From JBOGED01 sp050743625 (GTDB lineage Bacteria; Actinomycetota; Nitriliruptoria; Euzebyales; Egibacteraceae): a stretch of 19,132 nt of DNA. Shown here one piece after another: positions 16,218 through 19,132 of this stretch; within the stretch, counting starts at the first letter, position 1; every line of letters begins with the position of its first letter. The translations under genes and the position numbers were made by a program. The notes under the pieces are model-generated. The model was not told the DNA's origin. It saw only the letters and a program-made list of their open reading frames with translations, and did not search any database. The stretch covers positions 1 to 19,132 of the forward strand of contig JBOGED010000155.1 in the NCBI GenBank assembly GCA_050743625.1, given 5' to 3'.

Positions 16218-16874
16218 CTAAACCCCGGATCGTTGAAGAACCGCCCGAACCGTATACAAAAGGATCGCCAGGTCGAGCAGCAATGACATCCGTGCGACAT
16301 ATTCGATGTCGATCCGGAGGCGTTCGTCAAAGGTTGTGCAGTTGCGTCCCTTCACCTGCCACAGGCCAGTGATCCCTGGGGAGACGTCAAGGCGCCGCGT
16401 GTGCCAAAGCTGGTACGTGTCCGCGTCGAATGAGGTCGGTCGAGGCCCCACGAGCGTCATCTCACCGCGGAGCACGTTGATGAGCTGGGGGAGTTCGTCG
16501 AGGCTAGTCCTGCGGAGAATCCTGCCGACACGGGTGACTCTCGGGTCCTCGATGAGCTTGAAGTCGGGCCATGGTACGACGCTGAGGTGGCGAAGCGATG
16601 CCTTCAGCTCCTCCGCGTTGCGCACCATCGTGCGGAACTTGAGCATCGGGAACCGCGTGCCATCCCGGCCCGTCCGGATCTGTGTGAACAACACGGGCCC
16701 AGGGGTGTCGATCTTGATCGCGAGCGCGATCAGCCCAAACACGGGCAGGAGCAGCGGCAGCGCGAGGATGCACGCGAGGATGTCGAGCGCGCGCTTCGTC
16801 ACCAGGTACGCACGCCGCCGGAAGAGGAGCCGATCAGTCGGGACACTGGCGCGCAGCGCCTGGGCCGCTGGCAT
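16218..16874 (-). CDS. Initiating phosphoglycosyl transferase (WcaJ/ExoY-type sugar transferase)
   Basis: Small-form bacterial sugar transferase, 218 residues, that moves a sugar-1-phosphate to undecaprenyl phosphate and starts repeat-unit assembly. It has one re-entrant membrane helix (about 30-53), KFRTM at 79-83, the catalytic Asp-Glu dyad D126-E127 in SLDELPQ, LVGPRP at 141-146 and PGITGLWQVKGRN. The protein lacks the extra N-terminal helices and Rossmann-like domain of full-length WcaJ, so it is the compact ExoY-like type. ATG 16874 shares one base with the stop of the upstream GGDEF-like gene, with GGAGAG 5 nt before it; TTG 16877 is a weaker alternative. The strongest single marker that this window is a glycan assembly locus. 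Confidence 0.92.
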   Translation of the reverse strand: MPAAQALRASVPTDRLLFRRRAYLVTKRALDILACILALPLLLPVFGLIALAIKIDTPGPVLFTQIRTGRDGTRFPMLKFRTMVRNAEELKASLRHLSVVPWPDFKLIEDPRVTRVGRILRRTSLDELPQLINVLRGEMTLVGPRPTSFDADTYQLWHTRRLDVSPGITGLWQVKGRNCTTFDERLRIDIEYVARMSLLLDLAILLYTVRAVLQRSGV

Positions 16875-17587
16875 CAACGCTCTCCGACTACTCGCTCAAA
16901 CGGCTCGCGTGCCGGATAATCGGTGGTTCGCTCGAGCGCCCCGATCAGCGCGGGAATCGTCAGCCCGTCCGTCGGAAAGGCGGCCAACCGCACACTGTCC
17001 AGGCGGAGAAGGTGGGGATCGGACCGCTCGATGCGTTGCAGCGCCCGCGTTGCCTGAGTCCGGTTGCACTCCGGCATCAGGACGAAGACCTCATCACGCT
17101 GCACCCAGACCTTGTCGACGCAACGCATCTGCGCCCGGAGCTCATGTGCGGCCGCGGAAGGAAGGCCGCGAGGGTGCCGGGACGCATCACCACAGACGGC
17201 CGCGTGCCGAGCGCCGACCTTCACGATCGTGAAGCTGTGCCCGTATCGGCGGCTACGCTCGAGCTCGTTCGACAACCCGGCCACCGCCAGCGGCGGTGAC
17301 GCCTGGGGACGGATCTCCGTCCGCATTCCCTCGATCAAGGTTTCGATCGAGTGTCGGCTCGCTCGTCCCGCCAAGAAGCCGCCGCACGCGACGGCCAGCG
17401 TGCCGAGCCCCACGACGCCAGTGCTTACTGGGCCGGCGGGGGTCTCAGCGATCGCGGCGGCAACGGCAAGCAGGCCACTTCCCAGTAGCACGCCTACCCA
17501 GAGCACCCCGCTCGATCGTGCGTAATCGTCGTAACCACATTGCGGTTCCGGCTCCTCTGGTCGCCGCCAAGCCGTTACACGACTCAT
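16874..17587 (-). CDS. Two-helix membrane protein with a degenerate GGDEF domain
   Basis: A 237-residue protein: polar N-terminus, two transmembrane helices (about 26-46 and 53-74), then a cytosolic domain whose order of segments follows a diguanylate cyclase. LSNELERSRRYGHSFTIVKVG (105-125) fits the first helix and strand. RAQMRCVDKVWVQRDEVFVL (151-170) covers the R-x-x-D-x-x-x-R-GGDEF region, and ATRALQRIE plus LAAFPTDGLTIPALIGALE the end. The signature reads QRDEV instead of GGDEF and the metal-binding Asp of the first strand is absent, so it is almost surely not a cyclase. ATG 17587 has AGGGG 4 nt upstream and is preferred over a longer frame to 17689. It overlaps the phosphoglycosyl transferase gene by one base, suggesting a regulatory or scaffold role. 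Confidence 0.65.
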   Translation of the reverse strand: MSRVTAWRRPEEPEPQCGYDDYARSSGVLWVGVLLGSGLLAVAAAIAETPAGPVSTGVVGLGTLAVACGGFLAGRASRHSIETLIEGMRTEIRPQASPPLAVAGLSNELERSRRYGHSFTIVKVGARHAAVCGDASRHPRGLPSAAAHELRAQMRCVDKVWVQRDEVFVLMPECNRTQATRALQRIERSDPHLLRLDSVRLAAFPTDGLTIPALIGALERTTDYPAREPFERVVGER

Positions 17588-17718
17588 GTGACCCCTCAAC
17601 TTCCCGCCTGCCGTCTCCCCCCGTGGTCCCCGCAGAACCCATCGACAACGCGACAGTGAACGAGCACTGACATCCTGCCAACTCAACAATTACAGCCCGC
17701 CCGCCACTGTGCTACGTA

Positions 17719-17742
17719 ATTCTACGTACTCGGAATGAGTAC
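17719..17742 (-). promoter_or_regulatory. Dyad and -10-like element upstream of the sugar transferase operon
   Basis: An inverted repeat GTACTC-GGAAT-GAGTAC (17726-17742) adjoins, on the minus strand, a TAGAAT -10-like box (17724-17719). CTACGTA occurs twice at a 10-nt period (17712 and 17722). No -35 hexamer is evident, which would fit an activator-dependent promoter. The heptamer GTACTCA recurs upstream of the Crp-like gene at 18822-18828 (minus). Confidence 0.4.
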
Positions 17743-17769
17743 CCCGCACGTCGGCGACAACCAGCTCTC

Positions 17770-17845
17770 CTGGTGGGACTGCAAGATGAAGCGCTACTGG
17801 TCAGGCTGCAAGAGAAGCGCTCGCCACTGGTCAGGCTACAGGATC
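17770..17845. repeat. Three-unit imperfect tandem repeat (27-30 nt)
   Basis: Units start at 17770, 17797 and 17827 with CTGGT. The first two continue as CTGCAAGA followed shortly by GAAGCGCT; the third is cut short as CTGGTCAGGCTACAGGATC. The last unit contains the stop codon of the Crp-like gene. The array lies in the 248-nt gap between that regulator and the operon downstream of it. Confidence 0.75.
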
Positions 17846-18729
17846 ATATCGAGATGAAGATCGTGGGTATCCCCGACCACGCGCTGCCTGAGCTCGGAGA
17901 TGTCGAGGATGTGGATCTCCCTACGCCGCGTCTCGATACACGCACGCCTTCGCAACGCGTGCAACGCCTTGCTCGTCGCTTCGCGCGAGGTGCCGGTCCA
18001 GGCGGCGAGCTCCTGCTGTGAGAGCGGGAGCGTGATGCGGATGCGTCCCTCGGCACGCTCCCCGTACCGGTCGGCGAGCTCTACGAGGCGAAGGCACACC
18101 CGGCCCAGGGCGTCATTCATGGCGAGCGCCGCCCGATCTTGCGTCGCCTTTCGAAGATGCCTCGCGAGGGTTTGCATGAGGCTTCGTGTTGCTTCGGCGT
18201 CCTTCATCACATAACGCTCGAACTTCGCCGCATCGATCACGAGCGCTTCGACGTCGTCCACGGCCGTTGCCGTCGCGTCAGTTGGCGCACCGTCGATCAC
18301 GCACATCGCGCCGATGAGCTCGCCAGGGCCAGAGATGTCGAAAAGCACCTCACGCCCATCATCGGTGTGGAAAGCGACCTTCACCCGCCCCGAGAGCAGC
18401 ACCAAGGTCCGGTGCGGGGTTTGCCCTTGGGTCATCAAGGAGGTGCCGCGATGGAAGAGGCGGCGCCTTCCGAGCTGGCTGATCGCCTCGACGGTTTCCG
18501 CCGAAACGGCACCGAGAAAGGACCCATCTTCGAAGTCTGTGCGGAACCCTGCGGACGGCCGTCCATTGTCCCAACTCTTTGGACCGGCAAGGTGTTGCGC
18601 TGTTCCCGACGCGAGGCGACTCAGAAGATCACCCCTTTCTTCCACGTGGGCCAGGGCCACATGGACTCTGATGGACCGCGTGGCTGAACCGGGGTCCTCG
18701 ACGGACTCCCGGCGGGCTTGCGGCCTCAC
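17836..18729 (-). CDS. Crp/Fnr family transcriptional regulator
   Basis: DNA-binding regulator with a cyclic-nucleotide-binding-like beta-barrel (about 70-165), a long dimer helix (about 168-222) and a winged helix. The HTH LSQQELAAWTGTSREATSKA is at 236-255. The pocket begins GPGELIGAMCVIDGAP, but the Arg that normally contacts the cyclic phosphate (R-S-x-x-A) is replaced by APTDA (148-152), so it may bind another ligand or none. The N-terminus is ~65 residues longer than usual. GTG 18729 is chosen because AGGAGGTGATC, a long anti-16S match, is upstream, although 15 nt away from the start; GTG 18660 or 18645 are options without such a site. It is the probable regulator of the downstream sugar transferase operon on position and strand alone. 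Confidence 0.82.
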   Translation of the reverse strand: MRPQARRESVEDPGSATRSIRVHVALAHVEERGDLLSRLASGTAQHLAGPKSWDNGRPSAGFRTDFEDGSFLGAVSAETVEAISQLGRRRLFHRGTSLMTQGQTPHRTLVLLSGRVKVAFHTDDGREVLFDISGPGELIGAMCVIDGAPTDATATAVDDVEALVIDAAKFERYVMKDAEATRSLMQTLARHLRKATQDRAALAMNDALGRVCLRLVELADRYGERAEGRIRITLPLSQQELAAWTGTSREATSKALHALRRRACIETRRREIHILDISELRQRVVGDTHDLHLDMIL

Positions 18730-19132
18730 CCCTGGATTAGATCACCTCCTGCCGCCGGCCCATAGGATGCCGCGTCGACGGGCCCCATGGCCGCAAGCGC
18801 GGGATACCAACCTCGCGATCCTGAGTACGGATCTTGAATATTGGTCCAAAGTGACCGAATCATCTGGATGGCACGGTACTCCTCCCCTCGGGTGGTTGAT
18901 CCCGTCCCTCCGGCCAAGATATGGATGCACGGACCACCTGCAGAGCAGACCGCGAGGTCGCCGACGCATGCGCCCACGATGCCTCACCGCTCCAAACCCA
19001 AAGGACTAGGGGACTTGGATCCGCAAAGTCGTTGCGCGTGAGTCAAGTTTGTGAGTCGTGTTGCAGGTGTTGCACGAGTTGCGAGCCGGCTAGCGATGAC
19101 CCGCCGGTCCACATCCCTGTTCGGGGAACGCT
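18730..19132. promoter_or_regulatory. Upstream region of the Crp-like regulator, no confident gene
   Basis: A 403-nt stretch running to the window edge. It contains GATCC-TGAGTAC-GGATC (18817-18833), a 5-bp inverted repeat around the heptamer also found upstream of the sugar transferase operon. It also holds a strong AGGAGGTGATC site (reverse complement near 18745-18755) and, near the edge, GTGAGTC twice and three 9-nt units beginning GTTGC (19060-19086). An 83-codon minus-strand frame ends exactly in the Crp-like start (GTGA) but has weak codon bias. Confidence 0.4.

Noticed and set aside
18735..18760. GATCACCTCCT resembling the 3' end of 16S rRNA.
   Set aside because: Only the anti-Shine-Dalgarno complement matches; no rRNA sequence surrounds it. 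It is a strong ribosome site on the minus strand.

Overview
This is a GC-rich bacterial window (roughly two thirds G+C by eye) with dense genes, frequent GTG/TTG starts and 4-nt ATGA/GTGA stop-start overlaps. The protein style suggests a deep-branching, high-GC actinomycete-like soil bacterium, perhaps near Thermoleophilia/Gaiellales: a compact Csp, a BioF2-type GNAT, a GMC oxidoreductase paired with a small Tat protein, and WcaL- and ExoY-like glycan enzymes. That placement is an inference; there is no rRNA or tRNA here to test it. No transposase, integrase or CRISPR array was seen.

Layout: the window is an exopolysaccharide / surface-glycan locus broken into several operons. (1) 44-1680, minus: a TMK-like P-loop kinase overlapping a PAPS-type sulfotransferase. 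(2) 1807-4449, plus: an RDD membrane protein, a GMC oxidoreductase and a small Tat-signal protein, all overlapping. (3) 4497-5702, minus: a membrane-anchored alginate-lyase-like protein. (4) 5876-8628, plus: a glycosyltransferase and a Wzx-like flippase. (5) 8702-8902, minus: a cold-shock protein with its own terminator. (6) 9045-13254, minus: a WcaL-like glycosyltransferase, a methyltransferase-like/APH kinase fusion and a second APH-fold protein. (7) 13357-14520, plus: a FemAB/CelD-type GNAT. (8) 14963-17587, minus: a degenerate GGDEF membrane protein, the initiating phosphoglycosyl transferase, a NAD-dependent sugar epimerase and a 49-residue membrane protein. (9) 17836-18729, minus: a Crp/Fnr-family regulator.

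A likely working model (inference): the phosphoglycosyl transferase loads the first sugar on a lipid carrier, the epimerase supplies a precursor, the two glycosyltransferases extend it, and the flippase exports it. The sulfotransferase, GNAT, APH-fold proteins and GMC/Tat pair would decorate or oxidise it, and the lyase-like protein would trim it. The degenerate GGDEF protein and the Crp-like regulator are candidate controllers. No Wzy polymerase, Wzz or ligase was recognised in the window.

The most unusual signals are non-coding. A 55-nt double-hairpin element occurs in the inter-domain linkers of two unrelated genes, read in different frames and with a compensatory base-pair change. A separate 55-nt hairpin repeat (53/55 identical) sits at two operon ends. 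A palindrome cluster that could fold as a branched RNA fills the gap at 14521-14962. A small tandem repeat and a dyad lie between the regulator and the operon it probably controls.
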